Shown: positions 11,113-23,212 of the stretch, piece after piece
Layout of the letters: every line of letters begins with the position of its first letter
Position numbering within the stretch: position 1 is the first letter of the stretch
Source: Klebsiella sp. BIGb0138
Lineage (GTDB): Bacteria; Pseudomonadota; Gammaproteobacteria; Enterobacterales; Enterobacteriaceae
Direction: 5' to 3'
DNA length: 64,000 bases
Assembly: GCF_004342285.1 (NCBI RefSeq)
Contig: NZ_SMCV01000002.1
Coordinates: 558,001-622,000 of the forward strand
Made by a program: the position numbers and the translations under genes
Notes under the pieces: generated by a model
What the model saw: only the letters and a program-made list of their open reading frames with translations
Database searches by the model: none
What the model was told of the DNA's origin: nothing

Positions 11113-13392
11113 TTAATGCGCGGTTTCCGGTTTATGCTTCTGCGCACTTTGGAAATCATACGTCAGCGTGCCTTGCTCTTTATCCAGGGCGACGGTAACC
11201 TGACCGCCATCCACCAGCGACCCGAACAGCAGCTCGTTAGCCAACGGTTTCTTCAGGTTATCCTGAATTACGCGCGCCATCGGACGTGCGCCCATTGCCC
11301 GGTCATAGCCTTTTTCCGCCAGCCAGTCACGCGCTTCCTGACTCACTTCCAGCGACACACCTTTCTGATCCAGCTGAACCTGCAGCTCGACGATAAACTT
11401 ATCCACCACCTGATGGATCACCGTGGTGGACAGATGATCGAACCAGATAATGTTGTCGAGACGGTTACGGAACTCCGGCGTAAAGATCTTCTTGATCTCT
11501 TCCATCGCATCCGGGCTGTTATCCTGCTGGATAAGACCGATCGATTTACGCTCGGTCTCACGCACGCCGGCGTTGGTGGTCATCACCAGCACCACGTTGC
11601 GGAAGTCCGCCTTGCGGCCGTTGTTATCGGTCAACGTACCGTTATCCATGACCTGCAGCAGCAGGTTAAAGACGTCCGGATGCGCTTTTTCAATCTCATC
11701 GAGCAGCAGCACCGCGTGCGGATGTTTGATCACCGCATCGGTCAGCAGCCCACCCTGATCGAACCCCACGTAGCCCGGAGGCGCGCCAATCAAGCGGCTG
11801 ACGGTATGACGTTCCATATATTCGGACATATCAAAACGCAGCAGCTCAATCCCCAGCGCTTTCGCCAGCTGCACGGTCACCTCGGTTTTCCCGACCCCGG
11901 TCGGCCCGGCAAACAGGAAGGAACCCACCGGTTTGTGCTCATGCCCCAGTCCGGCACGCGCCATCTTGATCGCCTCGGTTAAGGCCTCAATCGCTTTGCC
12001 CTGACCAAAGACCAGCATTTTCAGGCGCTCGCCAAGGTTTTTCAGCGTATCGCGGTCGCTCTGCGAAACGCTCTTCTCTGGAATACGCGCAATACGCGCA
12101 ACCACGGATTCGATATCCGCCACGTTAACGGTTTTCTTGCGCTTGCTGGCCGGCATTAACCGCGCCCGCGCGCCCGCTTCATCAATGACGTCAATCGCCT
12201 TGTCCGGCAAATGACGGTCGTTAATGTATTTCACCGCCAGCTCCACCGCCGCACGAACCGCTTTCGCGGTGTAACGCACATCGTGGTGCGCTTCGTACTT
12301 CGGCTTCAGACCATTGATAATCTGCACCGTCTCTTCCACGGAAGGCTCAGTAATGTCGATCTTCTGGAAACGACGAGCCAGCGCCCGGTCTTTTTCGAAG
12401 ATATTGCTGAACTCCTGATAGGTGGTTGACCCCATCACCCGGATCTTGCCGCTGGAAAGCAGCGGTTTAATCAGGTTGGCGGCATCGACCTGCCCACCGG
12501 AAGCGGCGCCCGCACCGATAATGGTGTGGATTTCATCAATAAACAGAATGCTGTTGGTATCCTGCTCAAGCTGTTTGAGCAGCGCTTTGAAACGTTTTTC
12601 GAAATCACCGCGGTATTTTGTTCCCGCCAGCAGAGAGCCAATATCCAGCGAGTAGATCGTGCAATCGGCCATGATCTCCGGCACGTCGCCCTGGACAATA
12701 CGCCAGGCGAGCCCTTCGGCGATCGCGGTTTTACCTACGCCGGATTCCCCCACCAGCAGCGGGTTATTTTTACGCCGGCGGCACAGAACCTGAATAGCGC
12801 GCTCCAGCTCTTTTTCGCGGCCGATCAACGGATCGATACCGCCGACGCGAGCAAGCTGATTGAGATTGGTGGTGAAGTTTTCCATACGTTCCTCCCCGCC
12901 TGCTTGCTCTTCATTGCCGGGCTGGCTTCCGCTGTTATCGGAAGACTGGCTCGGCTCGTCTTTGCGCGTACCATGAGAGATGAAGTTCACGACGTCAAGA
13001 CGGCTGACCTCGTGTTTACGCAGCAGATAGGCCGCCTGGGACTCCTGCTCGCTGAAAATCGCGACCAGAACGTTGGCGCCGGTCACTTCACTGCGGCCAG
13101 AGGACTGTACATGGAAGACCGCACGCTGCAGCACGCGCTGGAAACTCAGCGTCGGCTGAGTGTCGCGCTCTTCTTCCGTGGCGGGTAGAACGGGTGTGGT
13201 CTGTTCGATGAAGGCTTCAAGTTCCTGACGCAGCGCCACCAGGTCCACAGAACACGCTTCAAGCGCTTCGCGGGCCGAGGGGTTGCTAAGCAGAGCCAGC
13301 AACAAGTGCTCGACGGTCATGAACTCATGACGGTGCTCGCGCGCTCTGGCGAAAGCCATATTTAAACTGAGTTCCAGTTCTTGATTGAGCAT
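11113..13392 (-). CDS. clpA: ATP-dependent Clp protease ATPase subunit ClpA
   Basis: ClpA is the AAA+ unfoldase that feeds substrates to ClpP. The 759-residue protein starts [19 protein letters not shown] at 13392, directly after a GGGGGAGGTG ribosome site; an upstream in-frame start at 13407 is less likely. Visible are the N-terminal double-Clp repeat (1-140), the first AAA module with GESGVGKT (near 214) and the second with GPTGVGKT (near 495). The ClpP-docking IGL tripeptide lies in KSIGLIQQD. The C-terminus (...KPETAH) is the region through which E. coli ClpA is autodegraded. It follows clpS by 30 bp on the same strand. Confidence 0.99.
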   Translation of the reverse strand: MLNQELELSLNMAFARAREHRHEFMTVEHLLLALLSNPSAREALEACSVDLVALRQELEAFIEQTTPVLPATEEERDTQPTLSFQRVLQRAVFHVQSSGRSEVTGANVLVAIFSEQESQAAYLLRKHEVSRLDVVNFISHGTRKDEPSQSSDNSGSQPGNEEQAGGEERMENFTTNLNQLARVGGIDPLIGREKELERAIQVLCRRRKNNPLLVGESGVGKTAIAEGLAWRIVQGDVPEIMADCTIYSLDIGSLLAGTKYRGDFEKRFKALLKQLEQDTNSILFIDEIHTIIGAGAASGGQVDAANLIKPLLSSGKIRVMGSTTYQEFSNIFEKDRALARRFQKIDITEPSVEETVQIINGLKPKYEAHHDVRYTAKAVRAAVELAVKYINDRHLPDKAIDVIDEAGARARLMPASKRKKTVNVADIESVVARIARIPEKSVSQSDRDTLKNLGERLKMLVFGQGKAIEALTEAIKMARAGLGHEHKPVGSFLFAGPTGVGKTEVTVQLAKALGIELLRFDMSEYMERHTVSRLIGAPPGYVGFDQGGLLTDAVIKHPHAVLLLDEIEKAHPDVFNLLLQVMDNGTLTDNNGRKADFRNVVLVMTTNAGVRETERKSIGLIQQDNSPDAMEEIKKIFTPEFRNRLDNIIWFDHLSTTVIHQVVDKFIVELQVQLDQKGVSLEVSQEARDWLAEKGYDRAMGARPMARVIQDNLKKPLANELLFGSLVDGGQVTVALDKEQGTLTYDFQSAQKHKPETAH

Positions 13393-13422
13393 AGGCACCT
13401 CCCCCAATTTTCATGCCTGTCT

Positions 13423-13740
13423 TCAGGCTTTCTCTAGCGTACACAGCAATGGATGCTCGTTCTCCTTCGCGTATTCATTCACCATCGCGACTTTGGTTTC
13501 CGCCACTTCTGCGGTAAATACCCCACAAATCGCTTTACCTTGATAGTGAACCGTCAGCATCAGTTGCGTTGCACGTTCTACATCATAAGAAAAGAATTTT
13601 TGTAACACGTCAATAACAAACTCCATTGGAGTGTAGTCATCATTGACCAATATCACTTTATACATCGATGGTGGTTTAAGCTCATTACGAACTTCGTCTT
13701 CTACCAGCTGATCGAAGTCCAGCCAATCTCTCTTACTCAT
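13423..13740 (-). CDS. clpS: ClpA adaptor ClpS
   Basis: ClpS binds N-degrons (Leu, Phe, Tyr, Trp) and docks on the ClpA N-domain to deliver them for degradation; Aat upstream in this window makes such degrons. The 105-residue protein has a variable N-terminal tail ([20 protein letters not shown]) and a conserved core with [20 protein letters not shown], containing the family's Asn-Asp-Asp peptide-binding motif. It is cotranscribed with clpA and divergent from cspD. Confidence 0.98.
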   Translation of the reverse strand: MSKRDWLDFDQLVEDEVRNELKPPSMYKVILVNDDYTPMEFVIDVLQKFFSYDVERATQLMLTVHYQGKAICGVFTAEVAETKVAMVNEYAKENEHPLLCTLEKA

Positions 13741-13821
13741 CGTCAGTGTTCATCATCGGTTGCTGTTGCCAACAGGCGGCGGCCTGTCGATGACCAGAGG
13801 CTATGCACACCACAAATCTAC

Positions 13822-13849
13822 AATAGATCATAGATAACTATCATCTATT
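13822..13849. promoter_or_regulatory. 28-bp near-perfect palindrome between clpS and cspD
   Basis: Twelve-base arms AATAGATCATAG and CTATCATCTATT, with one mismatch, flank a 4-base centre (ATAA). The element sits 82 bp upstream of the clpS start and 216 bp upstream of cspD. AT-rich arms without a U-tract suggest a DNA operator for a dimeric regulator rather than a terminator. The cognate protein is unknown. Confidence 0.5.
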
Positions 13850-14065
13850 ACTTCCATCCGCGATGTCTGTCACATTCCCCGGCAATAGCGTTAACTGCTT
13901 CAAATTTTGACGCATTTTTCGCCTCCCACTACCGTCAATCGCTTGACGCATTTCCGTATTTCTCTAAATTGTACTGGCGAGAGTTGGCGAGCATTTGAAC
14001 AACTCGTCACTCCACCACCGGTTCATTCCATCTTACTTATAAAGATTTACGAAGGATGTCGAAGT

Positions 14066-14287
14066 ATGGAAATGGGTACTGTTAAGTGGTTCAACAATGC
14101 CAAAGGGTTCGGCTTTATTTGCCCTGAGGGCGGCGGCGAAGACATTTTCGCCCATTACTCCACCATCCAGATGGATGGTTACAGAACGCTAAAAGCCGGA
14201 CAAGCCGTTCGGTTTGATGTTCACCAGGGGCCGAAAGGCAATCACGCCAGCGTGATTGTTCCTGTGGAAGCGGAAGCGGCTGCATAA
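14066..14287 (+). CDS. cspD: Cold-shock-like protein CspD
   Basis: CspD is a stationary-phase single-stranded nucleic-acid-binding protein that inhibits DNA replication initiation in E. coli; it is not cold-induced. The 73-residue protein starts MEMGTVKWFNNAKGFGFI after an AAGGA ribosome site; an in-frame extension from 13907 is not conserved. RNP1-like KGFGFI and RNP2-like DIFAHY are present. The E. coli protein is 74 residues and differs by a few C-terminal positions. It is divergent from clpS. Confidence 0.98.
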   Translation: MEMGTVKWFNNAKGFGFICPEGGGEDIFAHYSTIQMDGYRTLKAGQAVRFDVHQGPKGNHASVIVPVEAEAAA

Positions 14288-14321
14288 CTCTTTTGCTTCA
14301 TTGTGTACATCCTGCCCGTAA

Positions 14322-14351
14322 AATGCCAGTCCTTCTGACTGGCATTTTTTT
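14322..14351 (+). terminator. cspD terminator
   Basis: The stem AATGCCAGT/ACTGGCATT with a 7-base loop is followed by TTTTTT; it ends just before the macB stop codon. Confidence 0.9.
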
Positions 14352-14355
14352 GTTT

Positions 14356-16295
<1,940 letters not shown>

Positions 16296-16299
<4 letters not shown>

Positions 16300-17411
16300 T
16301 TTGCCGTCCCGGCATGACTTTCACCGACGATCACCTCATCGCCTTCCTCTAACCCTTTCACCACCGCCACATCGGTATCGTTACGCGATCCGATGGTCAC
16401 CTCCCGCTCTTTAACCTCGCCGGAACGCAGCAGACGCACGTGGTAGCGGTTATCGCCGATCGCATCGCCTAACGCGCTCAGCGGAATCGTGATGACATTT
16501 TTGACTTCCGCCATCTGGATATGCACCTGGGCGGTCATTTCAAGGCGCAGAATGCCCTGCGGATTCGGCACTTCAAAACGGGCGTAATAGAAAATGGCAT
16601 CGTTGACCTTCTCCGGGGTGGGTAAAATATCCTTCAGGCTGCCCTCATAGCGGGTCAGCGGATCGCCCAGCACCGTGAACCAGGCTTTTTGCCCGGGACG
16701 CAGGTGAATGACATCGGCTTCCGAGACCTGAGCCTTCACCAGCATGGTGCTGAGATCGGCCAGCGTCAGGATATTCGGCGCCTGCTGAGCGGCAATCACC
16801 GTTTGCCCCTGCAGGGTGGTAATTTGCGTCACTTCGCCGGACATCGGCGCGACAATACGGGTGTAATCGAGGTTGGTTTTTGCGGTATCCAGCGTCGCCT
16901 GATTGCGTTTGACCTGCGCCTCGATGGTACCGATTTGCGCCTCTTTCACCGCCAAATCGGTCGCCGCGGTATCCAGATCCTGGCGTGAAATCAGTTGACG
17001 CTGGGCCAGCTGCCGCTGGCGCGCTAAGGTGACGGCGGCAAGTTGACGTTCGGCACGCGCCTGATTGAGCTGGGCGCGCAGCTCCATCAGCGTGGCCTCA
17101 ACTTCTTTAATCTGGTTTTCCGCCTGCTCGGGATCGATAACCCCCAGCAGTTGATCCTTCTGGACTTTGTCGCCAATATTCACGCGCAGCGTTTTTAACT
17201 GCCCGCTCACCTGGGCTCCGACATCCACTTTGCGCAGGGCGTCGAGCTTGCCGGTTGCCAGCACGCTCTGCTGCAAATCGCCTTTACGCACCACCAATGT
17301 CTGATACTGCGGCAGCGGCGCATTTAAGATCCGCCATCCCCAGACGGCCACGGCCAGTACCGCAATGGCTAGCAGCCACCAGACTTTCCTGCGTTTTCCA
17401 TTGAGCTTCAT
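16296..17411 (-). CDS. macA: MacA periplasmic adaptor of MacAB-TolC
   Basis: MacA is a membrane-fusion protein linking MacB to TolC and stimulating the MacB ATPase. The 371-residue protein has a single N-terminal anchor (about 10-30), alpha-hairpin coiled coil (about 90-190, rich in [13 protein letters not shown]-type heptads), a lipoyl half-motif and beta-barrel domains. It is first in the macAB operon. E. coli has ybjX between macA and ybjD; here only 116 bp separates macA from ybjD, so ybjX is absent from this position. Confidence 0.97.
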
Positions 17412-17527
17412 AAAAATTCCTGATGTTTTAACCCGCAGCGCCAGGTGGTGATTCTATCTGGATATAGCGAAAACATAACCCTGTATTTGACTCGCCCTGC
17501 ACTTTTGCTCTCCCGGCCGGCCGGGGA

Positions 17528-19186
17528 CTAATCCGCCCGACCGCGCGCCAGCCACAGCACGCGGGAGAACATTTTTTTCAACAGCGTCGGCACCGACTCA
17601 ACGCCGCGGCGCCCGGCCTCCATCGCCACTTCAATCGCCAGATCCGGTTTCGATGAGCGATGGATAGCTTTCGTGATCACCCGACGCATATTCATCGGAA
17701 CGTTGGCCGGCAGCTGGGCCACCCGATGATAAACATCGTTAAAACCCTGGCGATACATAAAGTGTTCCATATCCAGCGCCGGAAGCGTGGTCAGATGTTC
17801 GCGTTCAAGGTCGCGGTCATCATTAAGCAGGCCGCGCACCGTGGCGGCATATTTTTTCCCTGCCTCATCGCCGTCGACCAGCACGTGCCATTGAATGCCC
17901 ATCCGGCGGGCAAATTTAATTAACGGCTTCAGCCCTGACTGAGCAAACTCAATCACCTTCACCCCTTCAGCATCAAAGTGATGCCCGCACTGACGGGCCA
18001 GTTCGTTGATCACCCAGGTCTCGGTCTCGCCTTCCACCAGCAGCCAACAGCGGGCAAACAGCGAGGAGGCGCGGTTAAAGCGAATATGAAAAGCGATCCG
18101 TCGGCTATCTTCGGCATTCATTCCGCCAGGCCCGAGCCGCCAGGCCGAAACGCGCGACGATTCGCGCACCAGCCGACAAACGTGCTCCACGGGGGTCAGC
18201 GACAGGAGTTCACCCGAGTTGGTTGTCGTGATGCGCTGGAGCGGCAGTAAATTGAGTAAATGCCAGGCCACCGACAGCATAATCGGGTGCAGGCGGGTTT
18301 CCGGATCTTCGATCAGCAACAGCGGCCGCGCGTCGCGGTCAAGCCTCACCGTCCCTTTCGCCTGCAGCAGGGTCGAAAACAGCCCCAGCAGGATCACCCG
18401 ATGGCTGCGGCCGCCGGGTTTATCAATCATCCGGTTGATAATGTCCAGATAGCGCCAGCTGCGCTGTTCATCATGGGAGTGACGGCGCATCAGCCGGTGA
18501 CGAGATTGCGCGCTGCTTTGTTCCGCAAAATAGTGTTCCAGCAGTTGCACCATCGCCGATAGCCCCTGGCGGATCTGGCCATCGGTTAAATTTTGCGGGT
18601 GGTTCACCAGCTCGCGGGAGAGAAAATCCAGCTGGCGAGCGGTGATCTCTATCTGCGACGAGTGCGGGACGCTGTCATTGTGGATGCGTCGCATAAAGCG
18701 CGCATCACGCAGGCGCAAAACCGGCATCAGCCGCACTAAATGGCGCACCTTTTCATCGATATCTTCCAGCTCCAGCGCTTCGCCTTTGCCGTTGATAAAG
18801 CTGCGCAACGTCATCACGCTACTGTCGTCCGCCAGCTCGCCTTCCAGGCGGTAAAAGATACGCTGGAAACCATCTTCGCAAGGGACCCAACAGTCGCTGA
18901 GCGGGCGAAAACGCCGCACCCGGTGGTGGCCTGGTTCGTTCTCGCGGAAGGTTAAAATGATATGCAGGTGATGTTCGCGCCCCTGGACATCGCCAGGCGG
19001 GAACCAAAAATCATCCCGGACAAAATGGTACAGCTCGCATTCCGGGGATAAGAGCAGCGTCAGCGCGTCCAGCAGACTGGATTTACCCCATGCATTCTCA
19101 CCGATCAGAACGTTATTTTGCTCCAGCATCAACGATAAACGATTGATACCGCGAAAACCGACGATTTCTACCCGTTCAAGATGCAT
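17528..19186 (-). CDS. ybjD: OLD-family ATPase/Toprim nuclease YbjD
   Basis: This 552-residue protein is the enteric YbjD. The N-terminal half is an ABC/SMC-like ATPase with Walker A GENAWGKSS (29-37) and Walker B LLLIEDPE (289-296). The C-terminal half is a Toprim domain with LLVEGE (Glu385, Glu387) and LVDGDEAG (Asp438, Asp440), the residues that bind catalytic metal in OLD nucleases. Relatives include phage P2 Old and the GajA subunit of Gabija. No helicase partner lies beside it, so it would be a class 1 (stand-alone) OLD protein. Its cellular role is not established. Confidence 0.93.
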   Translation of the reverse strand: MHLERVEIVGFRGINRLSLMLEQNNVLIGENAWGKSSLLDALTLLLSPECELYHFVRDDFWFPPGDVQGREHHLHIILTFRENEPGHHRVRRFRPLSDCWVPCEDGFQRIFYRLEGELADDSSVMTLRSFINGKGEALELEDIDEKVRHLVRLMPVLRLRDARFMRRIHNDSVPHSSQIEITARQLDFLSRELVNHPQNLTDGQIRQGLSAMVQLLEHYFAEQSSAQSRHRLMRRHSHDEQRSWRYLDIINRMIDKPGGRSHRVILLGLFSTLLQAKGTVRLDRDARPLLLIEDPETRLHPIMLSVAWHLLNLLPLQRITTTNSGELLSLTPVEHVCRLVRESSRVSAWRLGPGGMNAEDSRRIAFHIRFNRASSLFARCWLLVEGETETWVINELARQCGHHFDAEGVKVIEFAQSGLKPLIKFARRMGIQWHVLVDGDEAGKKYAATVRGLLNDDRDLEREHLTTLPALDMEHFMYRQGFNDVYHRVAQLPANVPMNMRRVITKAIHRSSKPDLAIEVAMEAGRRGVESVPTLLKKMFSRVLWLARGRAD

Positions 19187-19581
19187 ATCCCCTCCGCTCA
19201 GCGACCACTTTCTCCTTCAGTTATCAGCAGTATAGCGAGACATGGCGTAACATGACACTCCGGACAAAAACCGCTACCGGCAGCGGTTCGGTTAAAGCTT
19301 CGGCGATAGGATTATTTATTGCGCTCCGCGCTTTAAAAAGAATTCATTCCGCGCGGTGGTGATCTTGATTATTTATGTTCTACACTTCTCTGGAATCATC
19401 ATTGGCGAAAGGATTAAGATTGCCTGGCCCTAAATCAGATTATCGCTAATTTTTTAGTCTGGTGCTTGATGGGGATTGTCCATAGAATAGCGTCGCTTTA
19501 TTTTTATCTTCATCCTTTACGTTGATAAATAAAGAACGGCATCACAACGCATGCCTATATACATTATTATTTGAGGTGGTT
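19187..19581. other. ybjD-aqpZ divergent spacer
   Basis: This 395-bp AT-rich region carries the promoters of ybjD and aqpZ. No gene or tRNA is visible, and no textbook promoter pair stands out. The aqpZ ribosome site TTGAGGTGG is at its right end. Confidence 0.5.
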
Positions 19582-20277
19582 ATGTTCAGAAAATTAGCGG
19601 CAGAATGTTTCGGTACATTCTGGCTGGTGTTTGGCGGCTGCGGTAGCGCGGTGCTGGCAGCCGCATTCCCGGAGCTGGGAATTGGTTTTGCCGGCGTGGC
19701 GCTGGCCTTCGGTTTAACCGTATTAACGATGGCGTTTGCCGTCGGTCATATTTCCGGCGGCCACTTTAACCCGGCGGTAACTTTAGGTCTGTGGGCCGGC
19801 GGGCGTTTCCCGGCGAAAGAGGTGATTGGCTATATTATCGCCCAGGTGGTTGGCGGGATTATTGCAGCCGCTATTCTGTACGTGATCGCCAGCGGTAAAG
19901 CCGGCTTCGATGCGGCGGCCAGCGGCTTTGCGGCCAACGGCTTCGCTGAACACTCTCCGGGCGGCTATTCGATGCTGTCCGCCATTGTGATTGAGATTGT
20001 CCTGACCTGTGGCTTCCTGCTGGTTATTCATGGCGCAACGGATAAAAACGCCCCGGCGGGCTTTGCGCCAATCGCGATTGGACTGGCGCTGACCTTAATC
20101 CACCTAATCAGCATCCCGGTGACCAATACTTCGGTGAACCCGGCGCGAAGCACCGCGGTGGCGATTTTCCAGGGCGGTTGGGCGCTGCAGCAGCTGTGGT
20201 TATTCTGGGTGATGCCAATCATCGGCGGTATCCTCGGCGGCGTGCTGTATCGCACCCTGCTGGAAAAACGCCGGTAA
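19582..20277 (+). CDS. aqpZ: Aquaporin Z
   Basis: AqpZ is an inner-membrane tetrameric water channel. The 231-residue protein starts [21 protein letters not shown] after a GAGGTGG ribosome site; an in-frame start 60 bp upstream is not conserved. Six membrane helices and both NPA half-helices (GHFNPAVT and SVNPARS) are present. The selectivity-filter Arg follows the second NPA, and Phe/His/Thr residues of a water-specific filter can be picked out (AqpZ has Phe43, His174, Thr183, Arg189). It is followed by a strong terminator. Confidence 0.98.
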   Translation: MFRKLAAECFGTFWLVFGGCGSAVLAAAFPELGIGFAGVALAFGLTVLTMAFAVGHISGGHFNPAVTLGLWAGGRFPAKEVIGYIIAQVVGGIIAAAILYVIASGKAGFDAAASGFAANGFAEHSPGGYSMLSAIVIEIVLTCGFLLVIHGATDKNAPAGFAPIAIGLALTLIHLISIPVTNTSVNPARSTAVAIFQGGWALQQLWLFWVMPIIGGILGGVLYRTLLEKRR

Positions 20278-20298
20278 TTAGCCTTGTGGTTTCACCAT

Positions 20299-20328
20299 AG
20301 GCCCGGCAATGCCGGGCCTTTCTTTTGG
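20299..20328 (+). terminator. aqpZ terminator
   Basis: The perfect stem AGGCCCGGC/GCCGGGCCT with loop AAT is followed by TTCTTTT. Confidence 0.85.
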
Positions 20329-20404
20329 AGTACAGCTTTACTCGGTTCCCTGACCTGGGTAGTGTCAGTGGCGCTTTCCTCATTCTGCAAGGACCACATC
20401 GTTC

Positions 20405-21304
20405 ATGTTTTCGGGATTATTAATCATTCTGCTGCCATTGGTCGTCGGCTATCTTATTCCTCTGCGTCATCCCTCGGCACTTAAACTTATTACACGACTG
20501 CTGAGCGGGATTGTTTACGTGATCCTCTTTTTCATGGGGATTAGCCTGGCCTTCCTCGATAATTTATCCAGCAACCTGCTATCCATTCTTCATTATGCGG
20601 TGGTCAGCGTGGTGGTTATACTGCTGTGCAATATTGCAGCATTAATGTGGCTGGAGCAGAAGATGCCGTGGCGCAACCAGCATCGGCAGGAGAAATTACC
20701 TTCCCGGGTGGCCATGGCAATGGAGTCACTGCAGCTGTGTGGCGTGGTATTTATTGGTTTTCTCATCGGCCTGAGCGGTTTGTCATTTTTACAGCATGCG
20801 ACAGAGGCCAGCGAATATACGCTGATCTTCCTGCTGTTCCTGATTGGTATTCAGCTGCGAAATAACGGCATGACCCTACGGCAAATTGTGCTTAATCGTC
20901 GGGGCATGATAGTGGCCGTGGTGGTGGTGGCCAGTTCGATGCTCGGCGGCGTCATTAACGCTTTTATTCTCGACCTGCCGCTGAAAGCCGGGCTGGCGAT
21001 GGCCTCCGGGTTTGGCTGGTATTCGCTGTCGGGGATCCTGATGACCGAATCTTACGGACCGGTTATCGGTAGCGCCGCCTTCTTTAATGACCTCTCCCGC
21101 GAACTGCTGGCCATTATGCTGATTCCAGGGCTGGTTCGTCGCAGCTGCTCCACGGCATTAGGACTGTGCGGAGCCACCTCGATGGACTTTACCCTGCCGG
21201 TATTACAGCGCTCAGCCGGGGTGGAGATCGTCCCTGCCGCCATCGTGCACGGTTTTGTTCTGAGCCTGCTGGTGCCTGTATTGATCGCTATGTTCTCGGC
21301 CTGA
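20405..21304 (+). CDS. lysO: L-lysine exporter LysO
   Basis: LysO (formerly YbjE) exports L-lysine and its toxic analogue thialysine. In E. coli it is controlled by ArgP. The 299-residue protein has eight or more hydrophobic helices. The family's conserved segments LLLFLIGIQLRNNGMTL, FGWYSLSGIL and FFNDLSRELLAIMLIPG are present, including the acidic residues (Asp and Glu in NDLSRE) implicated in transport. The start MFSGLLIILLPLVVGYL matches E. coli. Confidence 0.96.
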   Translation: MFSGLLIILLPLVVGYLIPLRHPSALKLITRLLSGIVYVILFFMGISLAFLDNLSSNLLSILHYAVVSVVVILLCNIAALMWLEQKMPWRNQHRQEKLPSRVAMAMESLQLCGVVFIGFLIGLSGLSFLQHATEASEYTLIFLLFLIGIQLRNNGMTLRQIVLNRRGMIVAVVVVASSMLGGVINAFILDLPLKAGLAMASGFGWYSLSGILMTESYGPVIGSAAFFNDLSRELLAIMLIPGLVRRSCSTALGLCGATSMDFTLPVLQRSAGVEIVPAAIVHGFVLSLLVPVLIAMFSA

Positions 21305-21316
21305 TAGAGCCTGCGC

Positions 21317-21362
21317 TGTTCCCGGCGACCATCTTCACAATGTCGCCGGGGACAGACTTTTT
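21317..21362 (+). terminator. lysO terminator
   Basis: The stem CCCGGCGAC/GTCGCCGGG (extended by TGT/ACA across one wobble pair) has a 12-base loop and is followed by GACTTTTTAT. Confidence 0.75.
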
Positions 21363-21438
21363 ATCACCCTTGTCTTCTCGATGTCTTCTCGATAAAGAGA
21401 CTCTCTACCTCCGCAGCGGTAGCCCGCCGCCGCCAAAT

Positions 21439-21452
21439 TTGCGCTAAATCAA
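21439..21452 (+). promoter_or_regulatory. Candidate FNR site upstream of hcp
   Basis: TTGCG-CTAA-ATCAA matches the FNR consensus TTGAT-N4-ATCAA in 8 of 10 defined positions, with a perfect right half-site. It lies about 100 bp upstream of hcp, which is FNR-activated in E. coli. Confidence 0.45.
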
Positions 21453-21511
21453 TCTCCCTTTAAATTGTATCAGAAATACCTTTTATCCCTTTCTACCCCG
21501 GCATAACCTTA

Positions 21512-21534
21512 AACATGTATATTAAATATAACTT
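21512..21534 (+). promoter_or_regulatory. Candidate NsrR operator over the hcp promoter
   Basis: A 23-bp inverted repeat (left arm AACATGTATAT, right arm AAATATAACTT) resembles the NsrR consensus AAGATGYATTT-N-AAATRCATCTT and overlaps a likely -10 element. NsrR represses hcp-hcr in E. coli until NO damages its Fe-S cluster. Confidence 0.6.
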
Positions 21535-21548
21535 TAAAAGGTGTGACC

Positions 21549-23201
21549 ATGTTTTGTGTGCAATGTGAACAAACCATCCGTACTCCGGCAGGAAACGGCT
21601 GCTCTTACGCGCAGGGTATGTGCGGTAAAACGGCTGAAACTTCCGATCTACAAGATCTGCTGATCGCTTCCCTACAAGGTTTGTCAGCCTGGGCAATCAA
21701 GGCCCGTGAATATGGCATTATCGATCACCATGTCGATAGCTTTGCCCCGCGCGCCTTCTTCTCCACGCTGACCAACGTTAACTTCGATTCGCCACGTATT
21801 GTCGGCTACGCCCGTGAAGCTATCGCCCTGCGCGAAGCGCTGAAAGCGCAGTGCCTGAATATCGATGCCGGTGCCGCCACAGACAACCCGATGGCTGACC
21901 TGCAGCTGGTGAGCGACGACCTCGGCGACCTGCAGCGTCAGGCGGCGGAATTTACGCCGAATAAAGATAAAGCCGCCATCGGCGAGAATATTCTCGGCCT
22001 GCGCCTGCTATGCCTGTACGGCCTGAAAGGGGCGGCGGCTTACATGGAACATGCCCACGTTCTCGGCCAATATGACAATGATATCTACGCCCGCTACCAC
22101 AAAATCATGGCGTGGCTGGGCACCTGGCCTGCCGATCTGAACGCGCTGCTGGCGTGCTCAATGGAAATCGGCCAGATGAACTTCAAAGTGATGAGCATCC
22201 TGGACGCCGGTGAAACCAGCAAATACGGGCACCCGACGCCGACCCAGGTGAACGTGAAAGCCACCGAAGGTAAGTGCATCCTGATCTCCGGCCACGATCT
22301 GCAGGATCTGTATAACCTGCTGGAGCAAACCGAAGGTACCGGCGTCAATGTCTATACCCACGGGGAAATGCTGCCGGCGCACGGCTACCCGGAACTGCGC
22401 AAATTCACACATCTGATCGGTAACTACGGCAGCGGCTGGCAGAATCAGCAGGTGGAATTCGCCCGTTTCCCTGGGCCTATCGTGATGACCTCTAACTGCA
22501 TCATCGACCCCACCGTTGGTGCATACGATGACCGGATCTGGACCCGCAGCATCGTTGGCTGGCCGGGCGTGAGCCATCTTGAAGGCGACAACTTCGCCCC
22601 GGTCATCGCCCAGGCTCAGCAGATGGCCGGTTTCCCGTATAGCGAAATTCCCCACCTGATCACCGTTGGCTTTGGCCGTCAGACCCTGTTAGGCGCGGCG
22701 GATACGCTGATCGACCTGGTGAGCCGTGAAAAACTGCGCCACATCTTCCTGGTCGGCGGCTGTGACGGCGCACGTGGCGAACGTAACTACTTTACCGATT
22801 TCGCTACCAGCGTGCCGGACGACTGTCTGATCCTGACGTTGGCCTGCGGCAAATACCGTTTCAATAAACTGGAGTTCGGCGACATCGAAGGCCTGCCGCG
22901 TCTGGTGGATGCCGGTCAGTGCAATGACGCCTACTCGGCGATTATTCTGGCGGTCACCCTGGCGGAAAAACTGGGCTGCGGCGTGAACGACCTGCCGCTC
23001 TCCCTGGTGCTTTCGTGGTTTGAACAGAAAGCGATTGTCATTCTGCTGACTCTGCTGTCGTTGGGTGTGAAAAACATCGTCACCGGCCCAACGGCACCGG
23101 GCTTCTTCACGGCGGATCTGCTGGCGATCCTCAATGAGAAATTTGGCCTGCGTTCGGTGACTACCGTTGAACAAGACATGCAGCTGCTGCTGAGCGCATA
23201 A
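21549..23201 (+). CDS. hcp: Hybrid-cluster protein Hcp (NO reductase)
   Basis: Hcp is a cytoplasmic Fe-S/O hybrid-cluster enzyme that reduces nitric oxide to N2O at high affinity and is also linked to protein S-nitrosation. The 550-residue protein starts [10 protein letters not shown]; the ATG 6 bp upstream is less well placed. Its N-terminal cysteines Cys3, Cys6, Cys18 and Cys25 (CX2CX11CX6C) are the enteric-type [2Fe-2S] ligand set. Later His/Glu/Cys ligands of the hybrid cluster occur in segments such as LVGGCDGAR and [13 protein letters not shown]. It is cotranscribed with hcr, 11 bp downstream. Confidence 0.98.
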   Translation: MFCVQCEQTIRTPAGNGCSYAQGMCGKTAETSDLQDLLIASLQGLSAWAIKAREYGIIDHHVDSFAPRAFFSTLTNVNFDSPRIVGYAREAIALREALKAQCLNIDAGAATDNPMADLQLVSDDLGDLQRQAAEFTPNKDKAAIGENILGLRLLCLYGLKGAAAYMEHAHVLGQYDNDIYARYHKIMAWLGTWPADLNALLACSMEIGQMNFKVMSILDAGETSKYGHPTPTQVNVKATEGKCILISGHDLQDLYNLLEQTEGTGVNVYTHGEMLPAHGYPELRKFTHLIGNYGSGWQNQQVEFARFPGPIVMTSNCIIDPTVGAYDDRIWTRSIVGWPGVSHLEGDNFAPVIAQAQQMAGFPYSEIPHLITVGFGRQTLLGAADTLIDLVSREKLRHIFLVGGCDGARGERNYFTDFATSVPDDCLILTLACGKYRFNKLEFGDIEGLPRLVDAGQCNDAYSAIILAVTLAEKLGCGVNDLPLSLVLSWFEQKAIVILLTLLSLGVKNIVTGPTAPGFFTADLLAILNEKFGLRSVTTVEQDMQLLLSA

Positions 23202-23212
23202 GGAGTAATGGA

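Noticed and set aside
11116-11982. Plus-strand frame antisense to clpA
   Set aside because: Shadow frame over strongly conserved AAA+ sequence.
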